Positions 25,952-35,885 of a DNA stretch of 64,000 bases are shown one piece after another (position 1 is the first letter of the stretch; every line of letters begins with the position of its first letter). Location of the stretch: NCBI GenBank assembly GCA_947570135.1, contig CANOTP010000004.1, forward strand, positions 186,001 to 250,000, read 5' to 3'. The notes below the pieces were generated by a model. That model did not search any database. It saw only the letters and a list, made by a program, of their open reading frames with translations, and was not told where the DNA came from. This stretch comes from an uncultured Candidatus Melainabacteria bacterium (GTDB lineage: Bacteria > Cyanobacteriota > Vampirovibrionia > Gastranaerophilales > Gastranaerophilaceae). A program made the position numbers and the translations under genes.

Positions 25952-28900
25952 TGAAAAAGATATTCGATAAAGATAAGTTGTTTTTTTTCATACAAAAACC
26001 CAGATTTGCACTTGTAATATCTGTATGTATAGTTATTGTCGGTATGATTTCATATCTTGGCTTGAAGCAAGAAAGCTATCCCGACGTAACTCCTCCGCAA
26101 ATTCAGGTAACAGCTTCATATTTAGGAGCTTCAGCAGAAGTTATTGAATCTTCTGTTGCTACAGTATTAGAAAATAAGTTAAACGGTGTTGAAAACCTTA
26201 CATATATGACATCTACTTCTTATGACGGAAGTTATACTTTGACAATGTATTTCAAGGTTGGTTCTGATAAAAACATTAACCTGATGAATGTAAATAACCG
26301 AATCCAACAGGTACAGTCAAAATTGCCTGAAGATGTTCAAAGAACAGGTGTTACGGCTGTCAGTAGAACCGCAGGTGCAGGTGCTTTATTGTTATCTTTG
26401 TATCCTGAATCCGGTGACTGGTCACGCTTAGACTTGTCTAACTATGCATCTATTTATATTAAAGATGAAATTAAGCGTATAGACGGTGTTGCCGATGTTG
26501 ATGTTTATGGTGCCGGTGATTATTCAATGAGAATCTGGCTTGATCCTCAAAAAATGGCAGGGTTGAACATTTCTTCAAGTGATGTAAGATCTGCAATTGC
26601 TTCTCAAAATACTCAGGTTACTGCAGGTGCTTTGGGTGCTTTACCAACAGATGATAATAATGCACTACAATTAACATTAAAGACAAAAGGCCGTTTGGAT
26701 AATGCTAAAGAATTTGAAAATATTATTCTACGTTCAAATATGGATGGTTCTAATGTAAGAATTAAAGATATAGGCAGAGTGGAATTGGGTGCTGAATCAT
26801 ATTCGAGATTAGGTTTGATTGATGGTAAGCCTTCTACTGTTATTGCTGTATCTCAATTACCTGATGCTAATATTATTAATATGTCTAAAGCCGTTCATGC
26901 TAAAGTTGATGAACTAAACGCAAGGATGACTAATGGGATAAAAATCATTACAATCAAAGATGATGCAGAATATATTAATGAATCAATGAAGGAAGTAGAA
27001 TTTACAATTCTTTTAACAGGTATTATCGTTGTATTGATTATCTTCTTATTTTTGGGAGATGGTATGGCAACATTAGTGCCTTGTGCAACGATTCCCGTAT
27101 CATTAATCGGTACTTTTGCAGCGTTAAAAGCTTTAGATATGTCAATTAATCTGTTGTCATTGTTTGCGCTAGTTCTTGCTGTAGGGGTTGTAGTTGACGA
27201 TGCTATTGTTGTAATCGAAAATGTTAAACGTCACATGGAAGAAGGTAAGTCGGCTGTAATAGCTACCCAATTAACAATGGAAGAAGTTGGGCCGTCTTTG
27301 GTTGCGATGGCAATGGTATTAATGGCGGTATTTGTTCCGATTATATTTATGGGTGGAATGACTGGTGTTATGTACAAGCAGTTTGCAGTTTGTATTGCAG
27401 TTTCTATTGCAATTTCTGCAATTTGTGCATTGTCTTTATCTCCTGCGATGTGTTCACATTTTCTGGGGCATACAAAACCGTCAGAAAAACCGTTTGATCC
27501 GAAACATCAATTTGCAAGTCATTTAGAACGTATTAAAAAACGTATAAAGAATAAAACTTCAAAGATTGTTGTTCGTTTCAATGAATTGTTTGATAAACTT
27601 GAAAATTTCTATATGGAATTTGTTGAAAAATATGTTTATAATAAAAAGCTTGTAATAATAACATATTTTATAGTTTTGGCATTGACGTTGGGTGCATTTA
27701 AATTTATTTCTACAGGTTTTATTCCTGATGAAGACCAAGGTGTATTGATTTCAAGTATAACATTGCCTGATGGAGCATCTTTAACAAGAACAGAAGAAGT
27801 TGCCGTAAATTTTGTAAATCAGGTAAGAAATATAGATGGTGTTGATGAATCTAAGTTAACGGTATTTGGTGGAAATGGTGCTACAAACTCTGCTTTTGCA
27901 ATTATTTTGCTCAAGGATTATGCAGATAGACGCGTTGGACCTATTGAATGGGTAATTAGAAAAGTTCAGGGAAAACCTACAAATTTACGACATACTGCTA
28001 TTTTATCAAAGGTAAGACAAATTGCTGGTAATACAAAAGAAGCTTCAATTATTGTCTTTTCACCTCCTGCTATCAACGGTATGAGTATGATGGGTGGTTT
28101 TGAATTCCAAATGTTATCTCAAGGTGAATATACATCTCAAGAAATGGAAGCTTTTGCTAAAAAGTTGATTGCAGCTGCTAATCAGGATTCAAATTTGTCC
28201 AATGTTAATACAACATTCCAAGCAAATGTTCCTCAATATATTTTAGATATCGATTATGAAAAAGCAATGGCTCAGAATGTTGATTTACAAGAGTTATATT
28301 CGACATTATCATCAATGCTCGGTACTTATTATGTAAATGACTTTAATAAATACGGGCGTGTATTCAAGGTTCAAATACAAGCTGAAAGTAAGTTCCGTGA
28401 TAAGGCAACTGATTTGGAAGGAATTTATGTTAAGAACAGAAATGGTGTTCAAGTTCCGGTTTTATCTATCGTAACTTTGCGCCAAGCTGTAGGTACGGCA
28501 TCTATAACAAGATATAATCAGTATGAATCAGTTCAAATAAACGGGCAAGAAGCTCCCGGTAAAAGTTCTGGAGATGCAATGAATGCTATGGAAGAAGTTG
28601 CAAGAAAAATTCTTCCATCAGATATGACTTTTGACTGGTCTGGTACTTCTGCTCAAGAACGTGAAGCATCAGGACAAACGGCAATGATTGTTTCCTTTGC
28701 GTTAGTGTTTGTATATCTGTTCCTTGTCGCATTATACGAAAGTTACACTATTCCAGTTGCGGTACTTCTAATTTCTCCGATTGCTGCTTTGGGCGCGTTA
28801 ATATTCCAAATGATGATTAACCAGTCTTTTGATATTTATTCTCAAGTTGGTATGATTACTCTTATCGGTTTAGCTGCAAAACAGTCAATTTTGATTGTAG

Positions 28901-29208
28901 AGTTCGCAAAAGAAGAACATGAAAAACACGGATTATCAGTTAGAGAAGCTGCTGTTAAAGCTGCAAAATTAAGATTTCGTGCGATTATGATGACAGAGTT
29001 AGCGTTTATTATCGGTGTGTTACCGATGATATTTGCAACAGGTGCAGGTGCTAATTCAAGAATTTCAGTAGGTTCAACAGTATTTGGCGGTATGGTTGCG
29101 GCTTGTACTTTGGGTGCTGTTTTAACCCCTGCGTTTTATGTGCTTGTTCAGGAATTTGTTGACAAGTTCCCGAAAAAAGAAATTACTGAAAAAGATTTGG
29201 AGATGTAA
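25951..29208 (+). CDS. RND multidrug efflux permease (AcrB/HAE1 family)
   Basis: A 1085-residue inner-membrane pump with twelve predicted helices and two large periplasmic loops. Helix 4 carries the paired aspartates of the proton relay ([20 protein letters not shown]). Other family marks are [10 protein letters not shown] near the start, [12 protein letters not shown], and [16 protein letters not shown] in the second half. It is slightly longer than AcrB because of an insertion around residue 505-545 in the mid loop. It would export drugs, bile acids or other hydrophobic compounds using the proton gradient. It lies between the adaptor (1-base overlap) and the TolC-like channel (3-base gap). 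Confidence 0.95.
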   Translation: MKKIFDKDKLFFFIQKPRFALVISVCIVIVGMISYLGLKQESYPDVTPPQIQVTASYLGASAEVIESSVATVLENKLNGVENLTYMTSTSYDGSYTLTMYFKVGSDKNINLMNVNNRIQQVQSKLPEDVQRTGVTAVSRTAGAGALLLSLYPESGDWSRLDLSNYASIYIKDEIKRIDGVADVDVYGAGDYSMRIWLDPQKMAGLNISSSDVRSAIASQNTQVTAGALGALPTDDNNALQLTLKTKGRLDNAKEFENIILRSNMDGSNVRIKDIGRVELGAESYSRLGLIDGKPSTVIAVSQLPDANIINMSKAVHAKVDELNARMTNGIKIITIKDDAEYINESMKEVEFTILLTGIIVVLIIFLFLGDGMATLVPCATIPVSLIGTFAALKALDMSINLLSLFALVLAVGVVVDDAIVVIENVKRHMEEGKSAVIATQLTMEEVGPSLVAMAMVLMAVFVPIIFMGGMTGVMYKQFAVCIAVSIAISAICALSLSPAMCSHFLGHTKPSEKPFDPKHQFASHLERIKKRIKNKTSKIVVRFNELFDKLENFYMEFVEKYVYNKKLVIITYFIVLALTLGAFKFISTGFIPDEDQGVLISSITLPDGASLTRTEEVAVNFVNQVRNIDGVDESKLTVFGGNGATNSAFAIILLKDYADRRVGPIEWVIRKVQGKPTNLRHTAILSKVRQIAGNTKEASIIVFSPPAINGMSMMGGFEFQMLSQGEYTSQEMEAFAKKLIAAANQDSNLSNVNTTFQANVPQYILDIDYEKAMAQNVDLQELYSTLSSMLGTYYVNDFNKYGRVFKVQIQAESKFRDKATDLEGIYVKNRNGVQVPVLSIVTLRQAVGTASITRYNQYESVQINGQEAPGKSSGDAMNAMEEVARKILPSDMTFDWSGTSAQEREASGQTAMIVSFALVFVYLFLVALYESYTIPVAVLLISPIAALGALIFQMMINQSFDIYSQVGMITLIGLAAKQSILIVEFAKEEHEKHGLSVREAAVKAAKLRFRAIMMTELAFIIGVLPMIFATGAGANSRISVGSTVFGGMVAACTLGAVLTPAFYVLVQEFVDKFPKKEITEKDLEM

Positions 29209-29211
29209 TAA

Positions 29212-30744
29212 ATGAAAAAGATTTATAATGTAATTTTAATAGCTTCGGTTTTGGCTTTAGGTTCTAACTTTGCGTTTGCGAAAAAAGCTAAAGTAAATGA
29301 TGATTTGATTGCCTCAAAAAAAGAAAAAGAAATTCAAATTATTGAGCCTGAAAAAGAGGTTAAAGTTAATCATAAAAAAGAAATAAAAAAACTTAAATCT
29401 AACCAAAGATCAAAGGTTTCATCTTCAAAAGAAGCAGAAGGAATGTATGAAACCAAATTCCCTACAATAGACAGCCAAATATCTTACACTGATATGAATG
29501 GCGAGGTTAGTTTAAGTGATTGTATTAAACTTGCAATAACTCATCACCCTGCGATTATGTCAGCGATCAGTAATGCTGAAATTTATAAATCAAAAATCGG
29601 TCAGGCTTGGTCAAATTATTTTCCGACCTTATCTGCCGGCGTAAGTTATTCAAGAAATGATATGTTCATGACTATGGGCAATAAGAATAGTTCTTTTATG
29701 AAAATGATGGAACAAAAGTATAATATGTACTATGTTCCTACATTGTCAGCCAATATGCTTTTATTTGACTTTGGAAAAACTAAGGCTGTTGCAGATTCAG
29801 CTAAAAGAACATATGAATCATCAAGATTTGATGCCGAAACAAGTATTGAAAATGTAATTTATAATGTTAAAGTAGCGTATTACAATCTTATTTTTGCAAA
29901 AATTCAAAAATCAGTTTACGAAGAAACCGTGCAGGATTATGAATTGCAGCTAAAACAGGCAAGAGCATACTATGAAATCGGTAAAAAAGCCAAAATTGAT
30001 GTGACTTACGCTGAATATAATCTCGGTAAAGCAAAATTAAACTTAATCAAGGCTAAGAATACATTAGAACTTGCTTCCGTTCAATTAGCTAACGCTGTAG
30101 GAATCCCTGAGCTTGCCGAAGTTGTTTTAAAAGACGGCTTAAATACAAAAGAATATGATGTAAACTTTACGGATTTGATTAAAACAGCGGAAGAATCACG
30201 TCCGTCACTTCTTGCGGCTAAAAAACGTATGGATGCTGCTGAATTAAACGTTAGAAGTGCAAAACGTTCTTTTACACCTGATATAAGCGGATTTGGCCAA
30301 TACCAATACGGCGGACGCCAAATAGATGCGGATTACGGTTATGCCGTTGGTGTACAATTGCAGTATACAAATTTGAATATGATGCTTGTGAAAAAACAGA
30401 TTGATGAAGCAACTGCAGCTTACAAAAAATATGTTGCTGATTACGAGCAGGAACGTCAGAATGTATACTTAGATGTTAAAAGTGCATACATAAATCTTAT
30501 GAATTCTCATGACAGTATTGCGGTATCAAAACTTGCGCTTCAACAAGCAAAAGAACAACAGTATCAAGCATTCCGCCGCTATCAGGTGGGTTTAGGTGAT
30601 GCTATTGAGTTTAAGGATTCTGAAAATACTTATCTTAATGCCCAACTTGATTACTATTCAACAATTTTGCAATATAACATTAGTGCCGCAGAAGTCGAAA
30701 GAGTAATCGGTGCACCTATTCATGAATCAGATAAAGACTTATAA
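29212..30744 (+). CDS. TolC-family outer-membrane efflux channel
   Basis: A 510-residue protein with a signal peptide (1-23, ending NFAFA) and a lysine/glutamate-rich linker (about 24-75) before the channel body. Two OEP repeats are visible: a conserved start at about 98 (SLSDCIKLAITHHPAI) and the internal repeat with DVTYAEYNLGKAKLNLIKAKN, ending with VGLGDAIEFKDSENTYLNAQ. It forms the outer-membrane exit duct for the pump and shows that the cell is diderm. It is the last gene of the operon; its 3' end overlaps the convergent next gene by 6 bases. Confidence 0.92.
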   Translation: MKKIYNVILIASVLALGSNFAFAKKAKVNDDLIASKKEKEIQIIEPEKEVKVNHKKEIKKLKSNQRSKVSSSKEAEGMYETKFPTIDSQISYTDMNGEVSLSDCIKLAITHHPAIMSAISNAEIYKSKIGQAWSNYFPTLSAGVSYSRNDMFMTMGNKNSSFMKMMEQKYNMYYVPTLSANMLLFDFGKTKAVADSAKRTYESSRFDAETSIENVIYNVKVAYYNLIFAKIQKSVYEETVQDYELQLKQARAYYEIGKKAKIDVTYAEYNLGKAKLNLIKAKNTLELASVQLANAVGIPELAEVVLKDGLNTKEYDVNFTDLIKTAEESRPSLLAAKKRMDAAELNVRSAKRSFTPDISGFGQYQYGGRQIDADYGYAVGVQLQYTNLNMMLVKKQIDEATAAYKKYVADYEQERQNVYLDVKSAYINLMNSHDSIAVSKLALQQAKEQQYQAFRRYQVGLGDAIEFKDSENTYLNAQLDYYSTILQYNISAAEVERVIGAPIHESDKDL

Positions 30745-31887
30745 ATTTTTTATAATGATAATGTTTTGAGTTTTATCAATATAAAAATCAAGTGACGAAA
30801 GTACATCATTACCGATAATTCCGTCAAATATTTCATTGGATTTTGGCAGTATATAAATTTGTATATTCGTAAAATTTTGATTGCCGAGTCCAATAGCGAC
30901 ATTTGTAACAGGTACAATATTTTTCTGATTGTTAGCGGATTGTACAATTCCTAAAATATCACTTTTTAGGGTCAGGTGATTTCTTTTTACAAAGTCTGAA
31001 TATATACAAGATTTACTTGCTCCCGTATCAATAAGGAATTTACCTTGTTTGCCATTAATTGAGGCGTTTACTATGATAAGCCCGTTGTGGTTTTTGTACG
31101 GAATTTTATCGTTTTTAAACTTGTGCGCTGTTGTATAAGGTTTTCCTGTAATGTCAAAATATTTAGATTTAGCATCTGTACTATCTGTGAAATCATATTT
31201 AATAGTTTGAGCATAATATTGTGCGGCTTGTTTTTTATCGCCTAATTTGTTATATAATTCAGCAAGCATGTATAAATCATAAGAATTGTTGTAGAATCTT
31301 TTCGCTGCTTCTTTACGATAAGTTAAAGCCTTTGTATATTCGAAATTATTTTCGTATATTGTTGCAATTGACGCCCAGGCAATTTCGTATTCAGGATTTA
31401 AGTCTTTAACCTCGTTAAATATATTAATGGCTTGTTGGTCTTTACCAATACCTCCGTATAAATTTGCAAGTGAGATTTTATAATCTATGTTTTTAGGGCT
31501 TAGTTCAATTGCTGTTTTCAGATATTTTTCCGTATTATCAGCATCGTCCATGTTATAATATACAAGACTTGTAAGATAATTAATAAAATCATCTTTCGGG
31601 TATTTTTTTAGTAAAATGAGGCAAGTTTTTTCTGCCTGATATAGCTCATTTCTATTCATTTGAACATTGTATTTCAACAGATAATAATCTTTTTCAATAT
31701 TACGTGGAGGAGTGGCGTTAAGTAAACTTTCTGCTTTTTCAAGATTAGAGTTTCTGAATTCATCTTGTGCTTTTACAAAATTTTTCTGAGCCTTAATGTT
31801 GTCTGTATAAATACCATATATTGCTATTATTATAGCAAGACTAAGCATTATTAAACAACTTAAAATAAGTGATTTTTTTAGATCCAT
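30739..31887 (-). CDS. Membrane-anchored TPR protein with retropepsin-like aspartic protease domain
   Basis: A 382-residue protein with an N-terminal membrane helix (about 6-28), TPR repeats (about 35-235), and a C-terminal single-chain aspartic protease domain. The catalytic motif is FLIDTGASKS (Asp near 289), and the second hallmark F-D-G-I-I-G-N-D-V-L lies near residue 355. This matches the clan AA, gag-asp type domain found in bacteria, which would dimerise to form the active site. It is probably anchored in the inner membrane with the protease outside. Substrate unknown. It converges with the TolC gene. Confidence 0.85.
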   Translation of the reverse strand: MDLKKSLILSCLIMLSLAIIIAIYGIYTDNIKAQKNFVKAQDEFRNSNLEKAESLLNATPPRNIEKDYYLLKYNVQMNRNELYQAEKTCLILLKKYPKDDFINYLTSLVYYNMDDADNTEKYLKTAIELSPKNIDYKISLANLYGGIGKDQQAINIFNEVKDLNPEYEIAWASIATIYENNFEYTKALTYRKEAAKRFYNNSYDLYMLAELYNKLGDKKQAAQYYAQTIKYDFTDSTDAKSKYFDITGKPYTTAHKFKNDKIPYKNHNGLIIVNASINGKQGKFLIDTGASKSCIYSDFVKRNHLTLKSDILGIVQSANNQKNIVPVTNVAIGLGNQNFTNIQIYILPKSNEIFDGIIGNDVLSSLDFYIDKTQNIIIIKNL

Positions 31888-31949
31888 ACTTCCTCCAAAA
31901 TTTTTAGTCTGATTATATCACAATATGATATTTATGTTAAACTTGTCTT

Positions 31950-32366
31950 ATGGAAGCTGTGAGCTATATATATTCTAAGTGGTGTAAAATCCCCGATAAA
32001 ATAAGATTTGTTCTTGTTGGCGGGGTTAATGCAGCAATTTCTTATGTGATTTTTGCTGTTGGTTTATATTTATTGGGTGAAGCTCATTATCAGGCGTGTG
32101 TTATCCTGCAATGGTCTTTGTCTTCCGTTTTTTCTTATTTTAATCAGAAGTTTTTTGTATTCTGTACCCGCGGAAATTATATACACGAGTACCTTAAATG
32201 CTGTTCAACCTGGGCTATAAGTTATGTGTTAAATGTTATTATATTGGAATTGCTTATCAAATTTGCTATTAAAAATGTCTATTTATCACAGTTTATATCA
32301 ATCTTTTTAGTTTCTGTGGTGACCTATGTGTTATTTAAATATTTTGCATTTAAAGTAACAAAATAA
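31950..32366 (+). CDS. GtrA-family membrane protein
   Basis: A 138-residue protein with four membrane helices; the start KIRFVLVGGVNAAISYVIF and the basic loop with FNQKFFVF are typical of GtrA. Such proteins are linked to movement of lipid-linked sugars across the membrane for surface glycans or teichoic acids. No glycosyltransferase lies next to it here, so the pathway is unclear. Confidence 0.85.
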   Translation: MEAVSYIYSKWCKIPDKIRFVLVGGVNAAISYVIFAVGLYLLGEAHYQACVILQWSLSSVFSYFNQKFFVFCTRGNYIHEYLKCCSTWAISYVLNVIILELLIKFAIKNVYLSQFISIFLVSVVTYVLFKYFAFKVTK

Positions 32367-32442
32367 TAATTGTACGATTGTAGGACTTCTCTTTTTTTAT
32401 ATTTTTTAGTATACTTAATATTCCTAATAGGTGTTTATTTTT

Positions 32443-32449
32443 GGGGGGG
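32443..32449 (+). repeat. Poly-G tract (7) at the ribosome binding site
   Basis: Seven Gs followed by ATATAAAT and the ATG at 32458. The G run probably serves as the Shine-Dalgarno site; its length could tune translation. Confidence 0.75.
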
Positions 32450-32457
32450 ATATAAAT

Positions 32458-33177
32458 ATGGGGAACAGTTTATTGTCAATAGGTAGAAGTGTTGGTTTAG
32501 ATAATATTACACAATTCCAAAATTTGCGGAGAGCTTTCAGGTCGGATAAAGCGGTGCAATGCAATGCTCATTTTGAATTAAATAACAGTTTTATTGATGA
32601 GTTTTTGTCTTCGGCATCAACATCGGTAAATGACTTTGTTCTTCCGAGTATTATAAGAAGATTTTTTCCTAAAACATTCTCAGATAAAGCAAAAACTCTT
32701 GTGGATGTAATCTTTAAAAGAACAGATTCTAAAATTTCTTCGGGTACATCTTTTTTGACTGCAAAAGGGGTAACAAAATACGGAAATGACAGTATTAATA
32801 ATGTAGAACTCAAGGTTATAAAGAATCAGTCAGGAACAGTATTGGATTTGGAAGGGTCAGGTGAATCAAAAATCCGTTCAAGTTTAAACATGTGTGTATC
32901 AGATACCGAAAGCGTTCGAAGAAATGATGTATATTTAATGAATACCGTAAATTATGCCCAACGCGATTCCCAAGGTAAGTTAACCGTTAAAATGCCTTTA
33001 CAAGGCAGGCTTAAATATCTCCATTCGGAAACGGCGGCTCCTGTTGAACTTTTTGATGCTTATGCCGCACTCAGAACCGGTGATAAAAACAAAACTTTTA
33101 AGTCTGTAATCAATGAAACTATCGAGTTATTAAAAGAAAAAAATGCAGCTCAAAATTTATTATCAGGAATTATATGA
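32458..33177 (+). CDS. Hypothetical protein, 239 residues
   Basis: I do not recognise the family. The start at 32458 is preferred over an upstream GTG at 32431 because the G-rich ribosome site fits it. The protein begins MGNSLLSIGRSVG, has no signal peptide, a helical first third (SFIDEFLSSASTSVNDFVLPSIIRRFFPKTF contains a weak amphipathic helix) and a beta-rich middle with repeated polar strands, ending in a helix. Its 3' end overlaps the convergent gene at 33150 by 28 bases. Confidence 0.65.
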   Translation: MGNSLLSIGRSVGLDNITQFQNLRRAFRSDKAVQCNAHFELNNSFIDEFLSSASTSVNDFVLPSIIRRFFPKTFSDKAKTLVDVIFKRTDSKISSGTSFLTAKGVTKYGNDSINNVELKVIKNQSGTVLDLEGSGESKIRSSLNMCVSDTESVRRNDVYLMNTVNYAQRDSQGKLTVKMPLQGRLKYLHSETAAPVELFDAYAALRTGDKNKTFKSVINETIELLKEKNAAQNLLSGII

Positions 33178-33728
33178 TTTAAAATTTTTTTTAAATAAGT
33201 AATTAATTCAGGCTCGGAATTGAAAAGTTTCATTTGAGTTATTTTTCTGTTTAAACTGTCTTGGATACTGAAATTTAGCCGATTAATTTTATAATTAACG
33301 TAAAAACTTCCGAAAATAATCCATCCAAATACGTTGTGTTTAATATCCAGGTCGAATTTTTCTTTAACATATCTTTCAATATTTTTTAGTATTTGTAGGG
33401 TTAGTGCAAGATTAATCCATAACCATAACACACCTGCAATATTGATTATATGTTCACTTTGGATTCCTTTGAGTTCAAGAATTATAGATATGATTTCAAG
33501 TCCGATAAGTGTACAAAACCAGTTATAGCGATGAATACGTTTACCTTTCTGCGGGTATAATTTGTTAATATCGGTAACAAGTTTCCATAACCATACATAC
33601 CAGTATATCCCAAGTGTGAAAATTGAGAACAGTACCAGTTTTACGGTAGAAGTTTTTCTGATAGTAATATTTGAATATTCTTGTACCATAGTGTTAATAA
33701 TAACATTTGTTGATTGTTTTAAAATCAT
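33150..33728 (-). CDS. DUF4234-like membrane protein
   Basis: About 192 residues from the ATG at 33728, or 178 from the internal ATG at 33686; neither has a good ribosome site. A DUF4234-type segment FTLGIYWYVWLWKLVTDINKL is followed by three or four membrane helices. Function unknown. It overlaps the convergent neighbour by 28 bases at the 3' end. Confidence 0.7.
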   Translation of the reverse strand: MILKQSTNVIINTMVQEYSNITIRKTSTVKLVLFSIFTLGIYWYVWLWKLVTDINKLYPQKGKRIHRYNWFCTLIGLEIISIILELKGIQSEHIINIAGVLWLWINLALTLQILKNIERYVKEKFDLDIKHNVFGWIIFGSFYVNYKINRLNFSIQDSLNRKITQMKLFNSEPELITYLKKILNHIIPDNKF

Positions 33729-33751
33729 ACAATTAATTTATAAAAAACTCC

Positions 33752-33779
33752 TTGACAATTAATCTTGAATTGGTAAGAT
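33752..33779 (+). promoter_or_regulatory. tRNA-Ser promoter
   Basis: TTGACA (33752-33757), a 16-base spacer and TAAGAT (33774-33779), 25 bases before the mature tRNA 5' end. Confidence 0.65.
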
Positions 33780-33804
33780 AATAATACATTCGAAGCAATT
33801 GCTT

Positions 33805-33894
33805 GGAGGAGTGCCAGAGCGGTTGATCGGAGCGGTCTTGAAAACCGTCGAACGTGCGAGCGTTCCGTGGGTTCGAATCCCACCTCCTCCTCCA
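33805..33894 (+). tRNA. tRNA-Ser (anticodon UGA), with encoded CCA
   Basis: A full cloverleaf with the long variable arm of tRNA-Ser. The acceptor stem GGAGGAG (33805-33811) pairs with CTCCTCC (33884-33890); the anticodon loop CTTGAAA puts TGA at 33839-33841; the T-arm is GTGGG-TTCGAAT-CCCAC. The 3' CCA is encoded. The discriminator base at 33891 is T, where bacterial tRNA-Ser usually has G. It reads UCA codons and, with modification, other UCN codons. Confidence 0.95.
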
Positions 33895-33897
33895 TTT

Positions 33898-33931
33898 AAA
33901 AAGCCCAAGCCATAAAGGTTTAGGGCTTTTC
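33898..33931 (+). terminator. Rho-independent terminator after tRNA-Ser
   Basis: AAAAGCCC pairs with GGGCTTTT with partial inner pairing (AAGCC/GGTTT), then CCTATTT. It directly follows the tRNA. Confidence 0.65.
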
Positions 33932-34085
33932 CTATTTCTAGTTGTGTCCATTCTGTGCCTGTTAGGTAACTCTTTGAGTAGTTTGTATGAATGTATTTTC
34001 ATGTTACTTTACAAAACGTTAAAAAAAACAATTTCTATTCTTTTCGGGTTTTATATTATATATGTCATAACAATAAGGATATCTT

Positions 34086-35387
34086 ATGCAAAATGCCAAT
34101 GATATAAGTAGGATTTCATTTAAATGGAACTATTTAACTCCTTATAAAAAAGCTCATGAAGCTTCAATGGATGTTGAAACTTCGAGCGAAATACCGCAAA
34201 CACCTAATGAAACTTCGACAAACTCTGATGATAAGCGAAATAAAGAATATCAAGCAATTATTTCAAAATATGGCAGCAATATTCAGAAATTTATAGGGCA
34301 AAATCCGTCAGTTCAAACACCTGAACAAAAGATGGCAGAACTTAATACTGCTAAGATTGAATACGTAGGAGTAGACTTTCAAGACTTAGAATTTAATAAT
34401 GTTGATTTATCACAATATACAGAAGCATTTAAACGTATAAAATTTAATGAAAAAACTTTTGCAAAAGTATCTCCTGAACATTTACCTGATGGGTTCAATC
34501 CGTTGGAAATATTAGAAAAGGGTAAGACTATTGGCTTAGGTATAGATGAAGCTCATAATATGGGATATACAGGAAAAGGTGTCAGTTATGCGATTATAGA
34601 TAGCGGCACTCTTGATAGTAATGGGAAGCAACATAATGATATTCATTTTAAGGAATATAATATATCCAAATCTGCTGATAAATCGGGTTTAGACCATTTT
34701 CATGGCAGAGCAGTAAGCTACATTGCCCAAGAAATAGCTCCGAATGCTGATTGTTATTATTACGCAACACATAACGGCGAAAATATGAATGAACCTGTGT
34801 TAGATAATTTGAAAGCGATATTAGAAAAGAATAAATCATTACCTGATAATGAAAAAATCAGATTTGTTTCAATGTCAATGCCTTTATATGGTGGCGAGGA
34901 AGCAAAAGAAGTGGTAAAAGAACTGGAAAAGCAAGGGGTTTGGGTTTATTATAGCGGTTGTCCCGAAGATAATCAATTTGGTTACTTGGAAAAAATAAAT
35001 CCAAACGGTAACATAAACGACTTTGATAATTTTCAAATACATATCGGCGGCGAAAATATGTTATATGTCAATTCAGGAGATAGGACTGTTGCGGATTGGT
35101 CTTCACCAACTGCATACAGACATGATTGTATGGCATCTAAAAGCTGGTCTGTTCCTGTAATTGCGGGTTACTATACACTTGCGTGTCAAGCTGATTCAAG
35201 TATGACAAAAGAAAAATTTTTGGAATTAGCCAATAAAACAGCACAGGTAAAAGAATCCACTAAACCAATAAGGGTTGGAGAAGGTGATAACTCTGTACAA
35301 ATCAGCAGAACAACAGAAACTGTACCAATAAAAATTATAGATATTAAAGCACTTTTACAAGCTATTGAAAAAGAAAAAAAAGCTTGA
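34086..35387 (+). CDS. Subtilisin-like serine protease (S8) without signal peptide
   Basis: A 433-residue protein. Residues about 155-365 form an S8 catalytic domain with the expected order: D172 in YAIIDSGT, H206 in HFHGRAVSYIAQEIAPNA, and S353 in SKSWSVPVIAG, the position of GTSMAAP in subtilisins. The first 150 residues are a polar, proline- and threonine-containing pro-region starting MQNANDISRISFKWNY. No Sec signal is present, although subtilases are usually exported; an unusual export route or an internal role is possible. AAGGA lies before the ATG. Confidence 0.8.
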   Translation: MQNANDISRISFKWNYLTPYKKAHEASMDVETSSEIPQTPNETSTNSDDKRNKEYQAIISKYGSNIQKFIGQNPSVQTPEQKMAELNTAKIEYVGVDFQDLEFNNVDLSQYTEAFKRIKFNEKTFAKVSPEHLPDGFNPLEILEKGKTIGLGIDEAHNMGYTGKGVSYAIIDSGTLDSNGKQHNDIHFKEYNISKSADKSGLDHFHGRAVSYIAQEIAPNADCYYYATHNGENMNEPVLDNLKAILEKNKSLPDNEKIRFVSMSMPLYGGEEAKEVVKELEKQGVWVYYSGCPEDNQFGYLEKINPNGNINDFDNFQIHIGGENMLYVNSGDRTVADWSSPTAYRHDCMASKSWSVPVIAGYYTLACQADSSMTKEKFLELANKTAQVKESTKPIRVGEGDNSVQISRTTETVPIKIIDIKALLQAIEKEKKA

Positions 35388-35486
35388 ACCTTGTTTGAAT
35401 AAAATATGTAAAATATTTACAAAAGTACTTATCTTAGCAAATTTATATTTTTTCGCTTTAATATATACAAAAGGAGTAATTAATGA

Positions 35487-35816
35487 TTTCAATCCACCAA
35501 AAATTTCCCCGCATACAATATACAAAATAGTGTGAATGTTCTTTTGTACAGAAATGCTTTGTATCATTCATTGTGTATGGGCGATAACATGTTTCGCTAT
35601 ATGAAAGAAGATGCAAAAGATACAATGGATATAATTGCAAAGCAAATGAATACCGTATTAAAACCGCAAGGACTTGTAGTTTTTGGTGAAGATGAATGGA
35701 TGCAGGGTATTGATAGAACTATTATTAAAGAAACGATGGAAAACAATGGCTTTAAGTTGTATCAAGAAGAGAAAGCTGATAATATATGGGTAAAAGTTAA
35801 AGGTGTAGAAAATTAA
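35487..35816 (+). pseudogene. Remnant of a SAM-dependent methyltransferase (C-terminal part)
   Basis: The open frame from about 35487 reads NVLLYRNALYHSL, then M-N-T-V-L-K-P-Q-G-L-V-V-F-G-E-D-E-W, which resembles the end of class I methyltransferases such as CheR-type enzymes (CRN...L motif and the LkPgG...lg strand). The N-terminal SAM-binding half is absent; a stop lies directly upstream. A well-placed AAGGAG and ATG (35484) open only a 15-codon peptide in another frame. The best reading is a truncated or decayed gene; a short functional protein from the GTG at 35532 (94 residues) is the alternative. Confidence 0.45.
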
Positions 35817-35885
35817 TGATTTGCAGAATGTGATAAATTCTTAATTAACAGTTTCTTTTTAATTTATGATAAAATAATTGGTAAG

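Noticed and set aside
33733-34002. Minus-strand 89-residue frame
   Set aside because: It runs antisense through the tRNA-Ser gene and its terminator, so it is not a gene.
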